A program made the translations under genes and the position numbers. 64,000 nucleotides of DNA, taken from assembly GCA_018266435.1 (NCBI GenBank), contig JAFEAL010000005.1:310001-374000 (forward strand), in the 5' to 3' direction. This stretch comes from Bacteroidota bacterium (GTDB taxonomy: Bacteria; Bacteroidota; Bacteroidia; Cytophagales; Cyclobacteriaceae). Under the pieces are notes generated by a model. It worked only from the letters and a program-made list of their open reading frames with translations, did not search any database and was not told the DNA's origin. Shown in pieces: positions 44,024 through 53,358 of this stretch (position 1 is its first letter; every line of letters starts with the position of its first letter).

Positions 44024-44509
44024 TCATTTTCCACTGGTTTTTCTTGCACGATCGTCTTTTATAGTAAAATATAGAGCGAGGGAACATGTAGCGAGGCCAC
44101 CCAGGGCGAAAGCCCCGGCCAACTCTTTATTGTTTGCCTGATTGGCCACCAGAGATGCTGTCACCAGCGGGATTGTTAATCCTACAAAAAGCCTTCGCTT
44201 CGCCTGATAATTTTTCTTGGGTTGTTCAAAAGATGTATTTAAGAAGATTGGCTGATTGAAAGAATTGCCAGGGGGTGAATTAAAAGTGATGTTCTTTCGA
44301 AGATATTGCTGCGAGCTGCTGACCTGATAGTTTTTTGCCAATACATTAAAATGGGAATGGGATTCTGGAAAACGCTCCGTCTGGGCAAAACACCAAACCG
44401 GGATACACATGATGAAGTTAATGAATAATGTTGTTTTCAGGATAAGGCCGCACGCAGGGCTACTGATTTTCGCGCGGGAGGAAATTATCTTTTTAAATGA
44501 TTGACGCAT
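44024..44509 (-). CDS. Unknown membrane protein
   Basis: This 161-residue protein has an N-terminal hydrophobic segment (about residues 23-42, LKTTLFINFIMCIPVWCFAQ, likely a signal peptide) and two further helices near the C-terminus (VGLTIPLVTASLVANQANN, AGAFALGGLATCSLALYF). The loop between them is soluble and basic. I recognise no family. It sits in the compact operon between carbonic anhydrase and MgtC with gaps of 19 and 30 bases. Confidence 0.6.
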   Translation of the reverse strand: MRQSFKKIISSRAKISSPACGLILKTTLFINFIMCIPVWCFAQTERFPESHSHFNVLAKNYQVSSSQQYLRKNITFNSPPGNSFNQPIFLNTSFEQPKKNYQAKRRLFVGLTIPLVTASLVANQANNKELAGAFALGGLATCSLALYFTIKDDRARKTSGK

Positions 44510-44528
44510 ATGTGCTTATGTTTTTGTG

Positions 44529-45173
44529 TTAATCATGTGAATGATCACAGTTGTAAATATCAAAATCCTTAAAGTCTCTCTTTATGTTCAGATCGAGGTC
44601 GCGGATCAATCCGTTTTCAATTTCATACACCCAGCCGTGCAAATGAATTTCCTGATGACGATCGAGTGCCTCCTGAACAATGGATGTCATCGACAGTCGA
44701 AAGACTTGCTCTTGTACGTTCAGTTCAACTAACTTCCGCCATTTTTCTTCTTCGCTGGTGAGGTGATCCAGTTCCTTCCTGTACTGGCGGTACACGTCTC
44801 GTATGCTCCTGAGCCAATTGTCAATCAAACCATTGTGAGTTTTACTTAATGCCGCCTTTACCCCACCACATCCGTAATGCCCGCACACCACAATGTGCTT
44901 CACTTTTAATATGTCCACCGAGTATTGCAGCACCGCCATCAGGTTCATATCGGTAGAGATGACCAAGTTGGAAATATTACGGTGTTCAAAAATTTCCCCG
45001 GGTCGGGTGCCGGTGATCACGCTGGCGGGTGCGCGGCTATCGGAGCACCCGATAAACAAATATTCAGGATTTTGACCCAAGGCCATGTTGGAAAAATAGC
45101 CTGGGTCTTGCTCCGTTTGCCGCGAGGCCCAGGCTTTGTTGTTTTCAAATAATTTATCGTATGAGAATTTCAT
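44529..45173 (-). CDS. can: Beta-class carbonic anhydrase
   Basis: This 214-residue zinc enzyme interconverts CO2 and bicarbonate. The zinc ligands are visible: Cys with Asp and Arg in CSDSRAPASV, and His plus Cys in GHYGCGGVKAAL. No signal peptide is present, so it is cytoplasmic. Its start is one base from the channel-like gene, and it lies in the run bestrophin, channel-like protein, anhydrase. Bestrophins can carry bicarbonate in other organisms, so the anhydrase may work with it; that link is inference. Confidence 0.94.
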   Translation of the reverse strand: MKFSYDKLFENNKAWASRQTEQDPGYFSNMALGQNPEYLFIGCSDSRAPASVITGTRPGEIFEHRNISNLVISTDMNLMAVLQYSVDILKVKHIVVCGHYGCGGVKAALSKTHNGLIDNWLRSIRDVYRQYRKELDHLTSEEEKWRKLVELNVQEQVFRLSMTSIVQEALDRHQEIHLHGWVYEIENGLIRDLDLNIKRDFKDFDIYNCDHSHD

Positions 45174-45174
45174 A

Positions 45175-45522
45175 TCAATTTACTTTTTTGTTTGTTTCTG
45201 AATTCACTTCTTCATCAAATGGATGACTGATGTTGAGCATATGAACATACCGATGAAAAATAGGTATCGTCATAATGCCCACCAGCGACAAGAAGACAAT
45301 ACCGCTGTACAAAGCATATACACCGGCAAACACTTTACCGGCATTGGAAGTGGGTTCATCTACCGGGCCCATGCCCGTGAGCAACATGGCGGCATTTAAA
45401 AAGGCATCGTGCCAGGTGATGGGACAAAAATATTTGAATCCGATCATGCCGCTGCCCAAAGAGACAAGTAAAATGATGAATCCAAATAGAAGACCTTTGG
45501 TTATAGGTGAAAGTTTTATCAT
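45175..45522 (-). CDS. Small channel-like two-helix membrane protein
   Basis: This 115-residue protein has two transmembrane helices (about residues 10-30 and 68-90) flanking the loop DAFLNAAMLLTGMGPVDEP, which resembles the pore helix and filter of two-helix potassium channels but lacks a clear TVGYG sequence. A charged C-terminal tail follows. Channel function is uncertain. It ends one base before the anhydrase gene and starts 19 bases after the bestrophin stop. Confidence 0.6.
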   Translation of the reverse strand: MIKLSPITKGLLFGFIILLVSLGSGMIGFKYFCPITWHDAFLNAAMLLTGMGPVDEPTSNAGKVFAGVYALYSGIVFLSLVGIMTIPIFHRYVHMLNISHPFDEEVNSETNKKVN

Positions 45523-45541
45523 GGCAATACGGTATTAAATT

Positions 45542-46435
45542 TTACAAAACATAGTAGTCATTATTTTCATTTTCGTGCATAGGTTGGTCGCTATCCCCTA
45601 TCATTTCTTTCAAGTTTCGCTCGATCGTTTGAGAAAGGGCCGTCATGGGAGTATCCAGTGGCTGATTTTCAAAAGGATCTTGCATCAAAATAGACGTCTC
45701 TTCGATAGCGATAAAAATAGCGGGGATGGCTATGGTAACGGCAATCTCGACCAATGGGTATTCATCGCTGATGCCCAAAGGCAGCAAGGTGGCAAAAACA
45801 TAAATAAGAAAGTGGATCATTAAACTGTATGATTTGGGGAACACCGTATTCTTGATACGTTCGCACCGACCCATGGCATCGCACAAACGCTGCACGGTGC
45901 CATCCAGTTGCTGTTGCTGCAGTGGGTTGATTTTCCCTTCCTCCAGTGCTTTTGCCAACGCTGTGGAGTGCGCGGAAAGCAACGCATTGGGAATATGATT
46001 TGCCTTGATTGCATGACGGGTCAAGAAAGCAGCAACATCGATCGAGAGCGGTTGTCCACGCAGAGACTGACTGAGCGCATAGCACCAATAAATTTGCCGA
46101 TAGGCGAAATCACGGATGATCGCATCATCGCTGTCAGAGGAATTTTTGTGGAACGAGATAACCTGCCTGATCAATGTTCTGGAGTCGTTCACAATAGCCC
46201 CCCACACAATGCGGGCTTCCCACCATCGCTCGTACGACTGGCTGACGCGAAAGGCGAGCAGCAACGAAAGCGCTGTGCCGATAATGCCTGTTACACCGAG
46301 GGGAACGGAAATTTTACTCAAAAACGAATACTGGTCGAGTACGCCCACCACAATGGCATATGCGGAAATAATAGCGAGATCAACTTGTATTATTTTTAGA
46401 AAAGGCCCAACCGGTATTTTTATATTCAGCAGCAT
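45542..46435 (-). CDS. Bestrophin-like (UPF0187) anion channel
   Basis: This 297-residue protein shows the bestrophin layout: N-terminal helix to VPLGVTGIIGTALSLLLAFR, then VSQSYERWWEARIVWGAIVN, the cytoplasmic helical part with GRCERIKNTVFPKSYSLM, and the final helices LIYVFATLLPLGIS and DPFENQPLDTPM. Bestrophins are homopentameric chloride/bicarbonate-permeable channels in animals and algae and cation-leaning in some bacteria. The next downstream genes encode a channel-like protein and carbonic anhydrase, which supports an anion or bicarbonate role here as inference. Confidence 0.9.
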   Translation of the reverse strand: MLLNIKIPVGPFLKIIQVDLAIISAYAIVVGVLDQYSFLSKISVPLGVTGIIGTALSLLLAFRVSQSYERWWEARIVWGAIVNDSRTLIRQVISFHKNSSDSDDAIIRDFAYRQIYWCYALSQSLRGQPLSIDVAAFLTRHAIKANHIPNALLSAHSTALAKALEEGKINPLQQQQLDGTVQRLCDAMGRCERIKNTVFPKSYSLMIHFLIYVFATLLPLGISDEYPLVEIAVTIAIPAIFIAIEETSILMQDPFENQPLDTPMTALSQTIERNLKEMIGDSDQPMHENENNDYYVL

Positions 46436-46462
46436 TCGCAGTGTATTTTATTAAAACTATGA

Positions 46463-47194
46463 TCAAACCACCATTCCCAAAATCAGGAACAGTAAAAAGC
46501 CGCCAAAAAAAACCCCTGTATGCCAAACCGATTCCTCTTCCTCATGCGCTTCTATCAACAGTTCCTCGGTGACCAAAAACAGTAAAGCAGACAAGCCAAA
46601 CGAAAGCACTATCTCCATTGAGCTGTCGGAGAGGTTGTGCAGCAGGGTACCTCCAAGTACCGCACTCACAAAAAACAGCAAGGCAAGCATGGCGATGATG
46701 GACAATGATTTTGGCTTTGTCATTTTATTTTCGCCCAACTCGGTAGCCGTTGCCATTCCCAATGAGAGTAATTCAATAGAGAGTGCGACTGCCAGCAACA
46801 TACCTTCCGTTCCGCCAGCAGAGAAGCCAATACCCAGAAGTAATCCGTCAATAAAAATATCAATGCCAATCGCAACTAATAACCCCATCGGTATGCTACC
46901 TCCTGCCTCTGAGCCGGATTTTTCTTCAGCGGGCTCGACAAACTTTCGAATTGCCAGCATAGTGATGAGCCCCAGGGCGAAACCAACAATTACCTGAACG
47001 GGTTTATGTTCCTTTATTACGTCTGGCAATAACTCTACCGCCACTACAGAGAACACTACCCCCGCTGCAAAATGCAGGATCAAACTTCGTAGATGACCAC
47101 TGGGCTTTTTAACAAGCGCTATCATTCCGCCTGTTATCATAGTAATTACTGGGATCACCGAAAACATTAGGATTTTTTGAAATAAAGGTGTCAT
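46463..47194 (-). CDS. ZIP-family metal transporter
   Basis: This 243-residue protein has about eight hydrophobic helices and the ZIP core motifs: LILHFAAGVVFSVVAVELLP in the helix that carries the first metal site and VAIGIDIFIDGLLLGIGF in the fifth. The usual His in these helices is partly replaced by Asp and Glu (DIFIDG). It moves divalent metals, most likely into the cytosol or out of the periplasm. It directly follows the CzcB adaptor gene by 16 bases, so a pump and an importer-type protein share a transcript. Confidence 0.85.
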   Translation of the reverse strand: MTPLFQKILMFSVIPVITMITGGMIALVKKPSGHLRSLILHFAAGVVFSVVAVELLPDVIKEHKPVQVIVGFALGLITMLAIRKFVEPAEEKSGSEAGGSIPMGLLVAIGIDIFIDGLLLGIGFSAGGTEGMLLAVALSIELLSLGMATATELGENKMTKPKSLSIIAMLALLFFVSAVLGGTLLHNLSDSSMEIVLSFGLSALLFLVTEELLIEAHEEEESVWHTGVFFGGFLLFLILGMVV

Positions 47195-47210
47195 ACATTT
47201 TTAGGTTAGG

Positions 47211-48395
47211 TTATTCTTCTTCAGCGCTATTGAGCATTTTTGAAATCAGGTCATACGCTCCCTTCACCACCACTTTCGCTTTGATATCAAAACCTTCCGG
47301 CAAAATCACTTCTGTAAATCCACCTTCTTTGAGGCCTGTTTTAATTTCCATCCTTTTGAAGTGAAATTCATTCGTGTTTTTCTCACTGTTCTCCTGGGCG
47401 ATGAAAATAAAATTTTTGCCTTCCGCCTGCACAACGGCATTATCAGGCACCGCATTTACTTCAATATCGCTGCTTTCCACTCTTGCTTTGAAGTAGGTGC
47501 CGGGTATCAGCTCCTTGTCCTCATGATCAAGATGGCTGTGGACACGGATAGTTCTGTCGGGGCTGATCTCGCGTCCGATTAAGTGGATGGTAGCCGTTCG
47601 TTCTTTTGATTCGTTGGAAAGTTGGAAATAAACCTTGTCACCTATTTTCAGAAAAGGCACATCTTTTTCAAATACAGTAAGCTCCGCATGAAGGTGACGA
47701 GTGTCCACAATTTCAAAAAGCACATCGAACGCATTGACATACTTGCCAATGTTCACATTTACTTTTGTAACGTATCCATTGATTGGGGAGGTCAGGAAAA
47801 TATCCTTCCTGATTCCTTCGGTTTCAATCTTCTTCGCGCTGATGTTGAGCATGGAAAGCTTTTGCTCCAGTCCTTGAAGATTTGATTTTAGCGATCGGTA
47901 TTCTGATTCAGTTTTTTGTAAGGTCTTGATGGCGCTCACATTTTCCTGGTTCAGTTCCTTTTGCCGTGTGTACTCCTTTTCCATAAAATCCAACTGACTC
48001 TTATTATTAAGATAATCCTGTTGGAGCTGAATGTAATCCGGGTGCTCCAGCGTGGCTATCACTTCCCCTTGAGTGACCCACATACCTTGAAGCAACGCTG
48101 TACTTTTAAGGATGCCTCCCATCGGCACAGTTATGCTCACTAATTGCTGCGGGGGAACATCAAGAAGTCCGTTTACTTTGATGCTCGCGCCAAGTTTTTG
48201 TTTCTCAATATTTCCGAACTGAATTTTAGAAGTTTTGAATTGTGCTTCGGTGAGCGTTACCAATTCCGGGTTTTCTTTTTCCGTTTCTCCTTTCTGCGCT
48301 TTTTCCGTTTTCTTTCCACATGCAGAGAGCAACACAATCAGAAAAAGTGTTAACGAGGAGATAAGTATATGGCTTGATTGATTAATTCGTTTCAT
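47211..48395 (-). CDS. czcB: CzcB-type RND efflux adaptor
   Basis: This 394-residue lipoprotein (lipobox VLLSACGKK, Cys about 26) is a periplasmic adaptor of the CzcB group: VSITVPMGGILKSTALLQGM, coiled coil of about 100 residues, LTSPINGYVTKVNVNIGKYV, and the C-terminal barrel. Unlike the CusB adaptors of the copper island it has no heavy-metal-binding domain. It is 12 bases downstream of the CzcA-TolC gene, so pump, channel and adaptor come from one transcript. Confidence 0.92.
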   Translation of the reverse strand: MKRINQSSHILISSLTLFLIVLLSACGKKTEKAQKGETEKENPELVTLTEAQFKTSKIQFGNIEKQKLGASIKVNGLLDVPPQQLVSITVPMGGILKSTALLQGMWVTQGEVIATLEHPDYIQLQQDYLNNKSQLDFMEKEYTRQKELNQENVSAIKTLQKTESEYRSLKSNLQGLEQKLSMLNISAKKIETEGIRKDIFLTSPINGYVTKVNVNIGKYVNAFDVLFEIVDTRHLHAELTVFEKDVPFLKIGDKVYFQLSNESKERTATIHLIGREISPDRTIRVHSHLDHEDKELIPGTYFKARVESSDIEVNAVPDNAVVQAEGKNFIFIAQENSEKNTNEFHFKRMEIKTGLKEGGFTEVILPEGFDIKAKVVVKGAYDLISKMLNSAEEE

Positions 48396-48407
48396 AACTG
48401 AAGTCTT

Positions 48408-51400
48408 TTATTGTTTACCGATGATGTATTCCAAAGTAATGACTGACTGGTTGTAGTTGTTCAAGGTTTGCAAATATCCCGTGCGCACCTCCGTGGCCGT
48501 TCGTAAACTTTGCAAGTATTCTACATAACCTATCTCACCCGCCTGAAAAGCACGCTGCGACTGCCTTAACAATAATTCAGCATTGGGCAATGACGAGCTT
48601 TGATAGTAGGTGAGTGATTCACGATATTTTAAATACTCTTGCAGCAATTCATTGAGCTGGCCTTTAAAATTTTTCTGTTGATAGTCAAAATAACTCTGTG
48701 CCGCGTTGCGCTGTTCTTGCGCTGCTTTTATCTTGGCCATTTGCGGGCGAATCCATAGCGGAATACTCAATCCGAGCTGAAAGCCCTGGAAGCGATCCGC
48801 CTTGGTAGCAAACCGGGTCGATTGTTCGTTAAGGGGAATATCAATTAAAGTCTGACTGAAATATCCAACGGCTATATCAGGAAGCAACCTGTTCTTAGTA
48901 ACTGCTTTCGATTTCTCAGCGATTACAATTTCCTGACGTAACCAATTTAACATTGGATTTGCTGAGAGTGCTAATGTATCTGGCAAAGTAATTTCTCGCG
49001 CAGAAAGACTGTCAAACGTAATATCAATAGGATGGTTTTCATTTAGCAGTGTTTGCAACCGCGTTTGGAAAATATGAATGTCAGCGTCATTTTGTAAACG
49101 AAGCGTTTTTACTTGTCGCGATTGTGTTTCTGCTGTTGTCTTTTCAATGAGTGTTGTCTCACCTGTTCTCAATCGAATACCCGCAGCCCTTGCAAAAGTG
49201 GAGTAGATGCTGTCTTGCGTTTGCAGCCATTTGTTTAAAGTCTTCAGATACGCCAATTGATAGAATGCTGATTTCACCTGGAAGGCTAAATCGTTTTGAG
49301 TTGCTGATAATTTTAGTTCGCTTCCTCGCACTTGCGCACTGCCCAAAGCCGCACTTGAAGTGAAGACTGTAGGAAACGGAATTGACTGTGAGATCGCAAG
49401 ATTATTATCACGCGCATAACTGTTGTATTGGCCGAAGAGACCCATCACCGAGGTTTTACCAATATCGGTTGCAGTCTTTTTAAACTGACGGTTAGCTTCA
49501 ATTTCATATTGCACCGTCTTAATGCTGGAATTTTTTTTCAGCGCAACATTAACAGCTTCATCCAATGTAACGACCGTTGGCGTTGTAGTTTGCGCCTGGG
49601 CGAACGTGCTCGCAGGCAGTATTAAAAGCGCCAATATGAAAATTAACATAGGCTGTGGTTTTATGGAGTGTAGTTGAAATGTTTCAGACAATACGTACAG
49701 GCACGGCAATACGATAAGTGTGAGTAGCGTTGAAGTGATCAGTCCGCCAATCACCACGGTGGCGAGCGGTTTTTGAACTTCTGCACCCGCACTCGTAGCC
49801 AACGCCATCGGCAAAAAACCAAGTGATGCAACGGTGGCTGTCATCAGCACAGGTCGAAGGCGAATCTCTGTGCCTTTTTTTATGATCGCATTCAGGTCGG
49901 TGAGCCCCTCTTTTTTCAAGCTATTGAATTCGGCTATCAGCACGATGCCGTTTAGTACCGCCACGCCAAACAAAGCAATAAAGCCGATGCCTGCCGAAAT
50001 GCTGAAAGGCATACCGCGCAACAGCAAAGCAAACACGCCACCAATGGATGCCATTGGAATAGCAGTGAAAATCAGAATAGATTGTTTCATCGAGTTGAAG
50101 GTTAAGAACAATAATATCAATATGAGCAGAAGAGCAACAGGCACTGCCACAGATAATCTTGCTTGTGCTTCTTTGAGGTTTTCAAACTGGCCTCCATACG
50201 TGGGGTAGTAGCCGGGAGGGAAGGTCACCTGTTTTTCTATTTTCTCCTGAAGTTCTTTTACTATCGTTGCCACATCGCGACCCCTCACATTAAAGCCAAC
50301 GATGATTCTTCGCTTGGCATCTTCACGTTGTATCTGGTTAGGCCCCATTTTAAATTCCACCTCGGCAACTTGCTTTAAAGGAATCTGTTCGCCTTTCGGA
50401 GAGGAGATAAAAAGGTTGCGAACGTCTTCAATATCCTGACGGCTTAATGAACTGAGACGAACGGTGAGGTCATATCTTCTCTCGCCCTCGAAGACAAGCC
50501 CGGCAGCTTGCCCTGCAAAAGCGGTGTTGACGGCCTGGTTTATGTCGGCAATGTTCAAGCCATACTTGGCTACTTCATCGCGGTCGATGTTGATCACAAT
50601 TTGTGGAAGGCCTGTAACTTGCTCAACATATAAATCGCGGGCGCCATCGACACTATTAACCACTTTCGCCACCCTCTGCGACAAGTCTGCAAGCACATTT
50701 AAATCCTCGCCAAAAATTTTCACGGCCACATCCTGTTTTACTCCGGAGATCAATTCATTAAAGCGCATTTGGATGGGTTGTTGAAAACCAAAGGTTACTC
50801 CGGGAATTACCTCCAATGCTTCCCTCATTTTTTCAGCCAACTCTTCCCGGTTGTCTGCTTTTTTCCACTGCTCTTTTGGCTTAAGCAGCACCATCATGTC
50901 TATGGCTTCAATGGGCATTGGGTCAGTGGGAATTTCGGAGGAGCCGATTTTTCCAACTACTTCCTTTACTTCATCGGGAAACTGACGTAATAAAATTTCC
51001 GCACCCCTTGAAGAAACATCCACAGTGTGCATCAGGCTGCTTCCGGTAAGAACGCGCGTCTCCACGGCAAAATTCCCTTCTTCCAGCGTGGGAAGAAACT
51101 CACCTCCCATATTCAAAAAAATAACAAGGCTTGCTATGAATATCGCAACTGCAGAACCAACTACAATACTTTTGCGCTTCAGGGCACCGTTTATAATCGG
51201 CTCATAAATCCGGTGAAAGAAGGCCATCATTTTATCTGAGAAATTTTGCTTATGGGTTGGGTTCTTGCTCAGAAAAAGGGCAGACATCATGGGTACATAG
51301 GTAAGAGAAAGAAGGAATGCGCCAAGGATGGCAAAGCTGACAGTCTGTGCCATTGGCTTAAACATTTTGCCTTCTACTCCGATCAGCGCCAAAATGGGGA

Positions 51401-52781
51401 TGTAAACGATCAAAATAATGATCTCGCCAAAAGCGGCAGATGACCTGATTTTGGAGGCGGATATATATACCTCCTGATCCATCTCGTCCTGCGATAGCCT
51501 GGATACGATTTTCTGTGCGCCAAGATGGTGCAGGGTGGCCTCGACAATTATTACTGCGCCATCGACAATGAGCCCAAAATCAATTGCCCCTAGGCTCATC
51601 AGATTTCCCGAAACACCGAAAACGCGCATGAGTGAAATCGCAAACAGCATCGATAAAGGGATCATGGTGGCTACTATTAGCCCGGCCCGGAGATTCCCTA
51701 AGAAAAGGACCAATATGAATATCACAATCAGTGCCCCTTCAATTAAGTTTTTCTCTACAGTACCTACAGCCCGGTTTACCAGTTCACTTCGGTCAAGAAA
51801 AGGTTCTATCGTCACGCCATGGGGCAACGTCTTTTTTATTTGTTTCATTTTTTCTTTGACGCGGTTTACCACTGCGTTTGAATTCTCTCCTTTCAACATC
51901 AATGTGATACCACCCACTACTTCACCTTCCTTGTTGTAGGTCATCGCTCCGTAGCGGTTGGCAAAACCAAAGCGCACATCCGCCACGTTGCGTATGAGAA
52001 TGGGAATTCCTCCCTCGGTGTTTTTAACCACGATCTTGCCGATGTCATCGATGGTGTTGATCAACCCTTCACTTCTGATAAACCACGCGTTGGGCTTTTT
52101 ATCAATGTAAGCGCCACCGGTATTCTGGTTATTTTTTTCAAGGGCAACAAAAACATCGGTTATGCCAAGATTATAACTTCGAAGTTTATCGGGATCAAGG
52201 GCTATTTCATATTGTTTGAGATAGCCACCGAAGCTGGCGACATCTGCTACACCCGGTGTACCCAGCAACTGCCTGCGTACAATCCAATCCTGGATGCTGC
52301 GAAGTTCCATCGCATCATACTTGTCTTCATAACCTTTCTCCGGGCGGATAATGTATTGATATATTTCACCGAGCCCCGTAGAGATTGGAGCCAGTTCAGG
52401 TATGCCAACACCCGGTGGAATGCGGCTTGCCGCTACCGTGAGCCTTTCGTTTACTTGCTGACGCGCCCAGTACACATCCACATTGTCGAGAAAAACAATA
52501 GTTACAACCGAAAGCCCGAAGCGTGAAAAACTTCTGATTTCTTCGATATCGTGAATGGTTGTCATTGTTTGCTCGACAGGAAATGTAACGAGCCGTTCAA
52601 TGTCCACTGCAGATTGAGAAGGTGCAACTGTAATAATTTGCACCTGGTTGTTGGTAATATCCGGCACAGCGTCAATAGGAAGTTGAGTCATTGAATAACC
52701 TCCCCACGCAATAAGCCCTATCGTGAAAAGTCCGATGATCAGCTTATTGTTTATTGAATAACGAATGATTTTATCTAACAT
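48408..52781 (-). CDS. czcA: CzcA-TolC fusion: RND pump joined to outer-membrane channel
   Basis: I place the start at ATG 52781 (MLDKIIRYSINNKLIIGLF), giving 1457 residues; the ORF upstream of it is another gene's frame. Residues 1 to about 1040 form a complete CzcA/CusA pump (QITVAPSQSA-type porter, DFGLIVDGAVIIVEATLHHL in TM4). Then LSETFQLHSIKPQPMLIFI leads into a signal-peptide-like segment (LALLILPASTFAQAQ) and a full TolC-family protein (LDEAVNVALKKNSSIKTVQY to YNQSVITLEYIIGKQ). If signal peptidase cuts at FAQA, one ORF yields both inner-membrane pump and outer-membrane channel. Similar fusions occur elsewhere in this phylum. Confidence 0.92.
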   Translation of the reverse strand: MLDKIIRYSINNKLIIGLFTIGLIAWGGYSMTQLPIDAVPDITNNQVQIITVAPSQSAVDIERLVTFPVEQTMTTIHDIEEIRSFSRFGLSVVTIVFLDNVDVYWARQQVNERLTVAASRIPPGVGIPELAPISTGLGEIYQYIIRPEKGYEDKYDAMELRSIQDWIVRRQLLGTPGVADVASFGGYLKQYEIALDPDKLRSYNLGITDVFVALEKNNQNTGGAYIDKKPNAWFIRSEGLINTIDDIGKIVVKNTEGGIPILIRNVADVRFGFANRYGAMTYNKEGEVVGGITLMLKGENSNAVVNRVKEKMKQIKKTLPHGVTIEPFLDRSELVNRAVGTVEKNLIEGALIVIFILVLFLGNLRAGLIVATMIPLSMLFAISLMRVFGVSGNLMSLGAIDFGLIVDGAVIIVEATLHHLGAQKIVSRLSQDEMDQEVYISASKIRSSAAFGEIIILIVYIPILALIGVEGKMFKPMAQTVSFAILGAFLLSLTYVPMMSALFLSKNPTHKQNFSDKMMAFFHRIYEPIINGALKRKSIVVGSAVAIFIASLVIFLNMGGEFLPTLEEGNFAVETRVLTGSSLMHTVDVSSRGAEILLRQFPDEVKEVVGKIGSSEIPTDPMPIEAIDMMVLLKPKEQWKKADNREELAEKMREALEVIPGVTFGFQQPIQMRFNELISGVKQDVAVKIFGEDLNVLADLSQRVAKVVNSVDGARDLYVEQVTGLPQIVINIDRDEVAKYGLNIADINQAVNTAFAGQAAGLVFEGERRYDLTVRLSSLSRQDIEDVRNLFISSPKGEQIPLKQVAEVEFKMGPNQIQREDAKRRIIVGFNVRGRDVATIVKELQEKIEKQVTFPPGYYPTYGGQFENLKEAQARLSVAVPVALLLILILLFLTFNSMKQSILIFTAIPMASIGGVFALLLRGMPFSISAGIGFIALFGVAVLNGIVLIAEFNSLKKEGLTDLNAIIKKGTEIRLRPVLMTATVASLGFLPMALATSAGAEVQKPLATVVIGGLITSTLLTLIVLPCLYVLSETFQLHSIKPQPMLIFILALLILPASTFAQAQTTTPTVVTLDEAVNVALKKNSSIKTVQYEIEANRQFKKTATDIGKTSVMGLFGQYNSYARDNNLAISQSIPFPTVFTSSAALGSAQVRGSELKLSATQNDLAFQVKSAFYQLAYLKTLNKWLQTQDSIYSTFARAAGIRLRTGETTLIEKTTAETQSRQVKTLRLQNDADIHIFQTRLQTLLNENHPIDITFDSLSAREITLPDTLALSANPMLNWLRQEIVIAEKSKAVTKNRLLPDIAVGYFSQTLIDIPLNEQSTRFATKADRFQGFQLGLSIPLWIRPQMAKIKAAQEQRNAAQSYFDYQQKNFKGQLNELLQEYLKYRESLTYYQSSSLPNAELLLRQSQRAFQAGEIGYVEYLQSLRTATEVRTGYLQTLNNYNQSVITLEYIIGKQ

Positions 52782-52786
52782 AATTT

Positions 52787-52945
52787 TCAATGATGATTTA
52801 GATTGAGAGACGGCAGAACGCCTTGCAAAATCAAAGAAACAAGAAGCAAGAGGCCGAAGACTGTCCACAATAAATATTGGGCAATCTTCGTAAATACATT
52901 TTTCCCATTCTTCGACAGAGTCTTTTTTTGTTTGTGATTTTTCAT
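52787..52945 (-). CDS. 52-residue membrane peptide upstream of czcA
   Basis: ATG at 52945, stop at 52787, five bases ahead of the czcA start. The product begins with a basic tail (MKNHKQKKTLSKNGKNVFTK) and has one transmembrane helix (LLWTVFGLLLLVSLILQGVL). The codons are clean and the spacing fits translational coupling. It is a candidate small subunit or regulator of the pump. Confidence 0.5.
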   Translation of the reverse strand: MKNHKQKKTLSKNGKNVFTKIAQYLLWTVFGLLLLVSLILQGVLPSLNLNHH

Positions 52946-53033
52946 GTTTAAGCCTGAAAAGAAATTTCGCCAAGGACAAATTATTTGCCTTGGAAAAGAT
53001 GCGTCATGGAGACGCCTAAAAAAAAATCAGAGC

Positions 53034-53348
53034 TTAAAGTTTTGGCGGTTGCCAGATAGCTGTCTCACTGCCAGGCGAGAACCTTTCAAAGTAACGAGTG
53101 GCCTGCCTGGTATTATGCACCTGCAACGCAAACGAAAATCCTGAAAGGTGATTTAACTGAATGTGCGCTGCACAACAGGAACAGATACAAAAAGGAGTGC
53201 AGAAATCTTGCTCTGCATTGGAGTAATTGTGATTACCGTTTTCTGTGAACGCGATACCTGCTCTTTGTTCATCAAGGCAGGTTTCCTTGTCTTTGCACGG
53301 ATACACCGACAGGAAGAATATATATAACGTAAACAGGAGGCGGATCAT
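53034..53348 (-). CDS. DUF6660 family Cys-rich protein
   Basis: This protein of about 104 residues (start MIRLLFTLYIFFLSVYPC at 53348; the frame allows an earlier Met) has a hydrophobic N-terminus and a Cys-rich core (CKDKETCLDEQRAGI, EQDFCTPFCICSCCAAHIQL), ending WQPPKL. It belongs to DUF6660, small exported proteins that accompany metal efflux genes in Bacteroidota. It is the first gene of the run leading to czcA. Metal binding by the cysteines is likely but inferred. Confidence 0.85.
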   Translation of the reverse strand: MIRLLFTLYIFFLSVYPCKDKETCLDEQRAGIAFTENGNHNYSNAEQDFCTPFCICSCCAAHIQLNHLSGFSFALQVHNTRQATRYFERFSPGSETAIWQPPKL

Positions 53349-53358
53349 CTTCACGGTG

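Noticed and set aside
52782-52979. 66-residue N-terminal extension of CzcA
   Set aside because: No homology to the family start; the sequence there belongs to the 52-residue peptide in another frame and CzcA homologues start at MLDKIIRYS.
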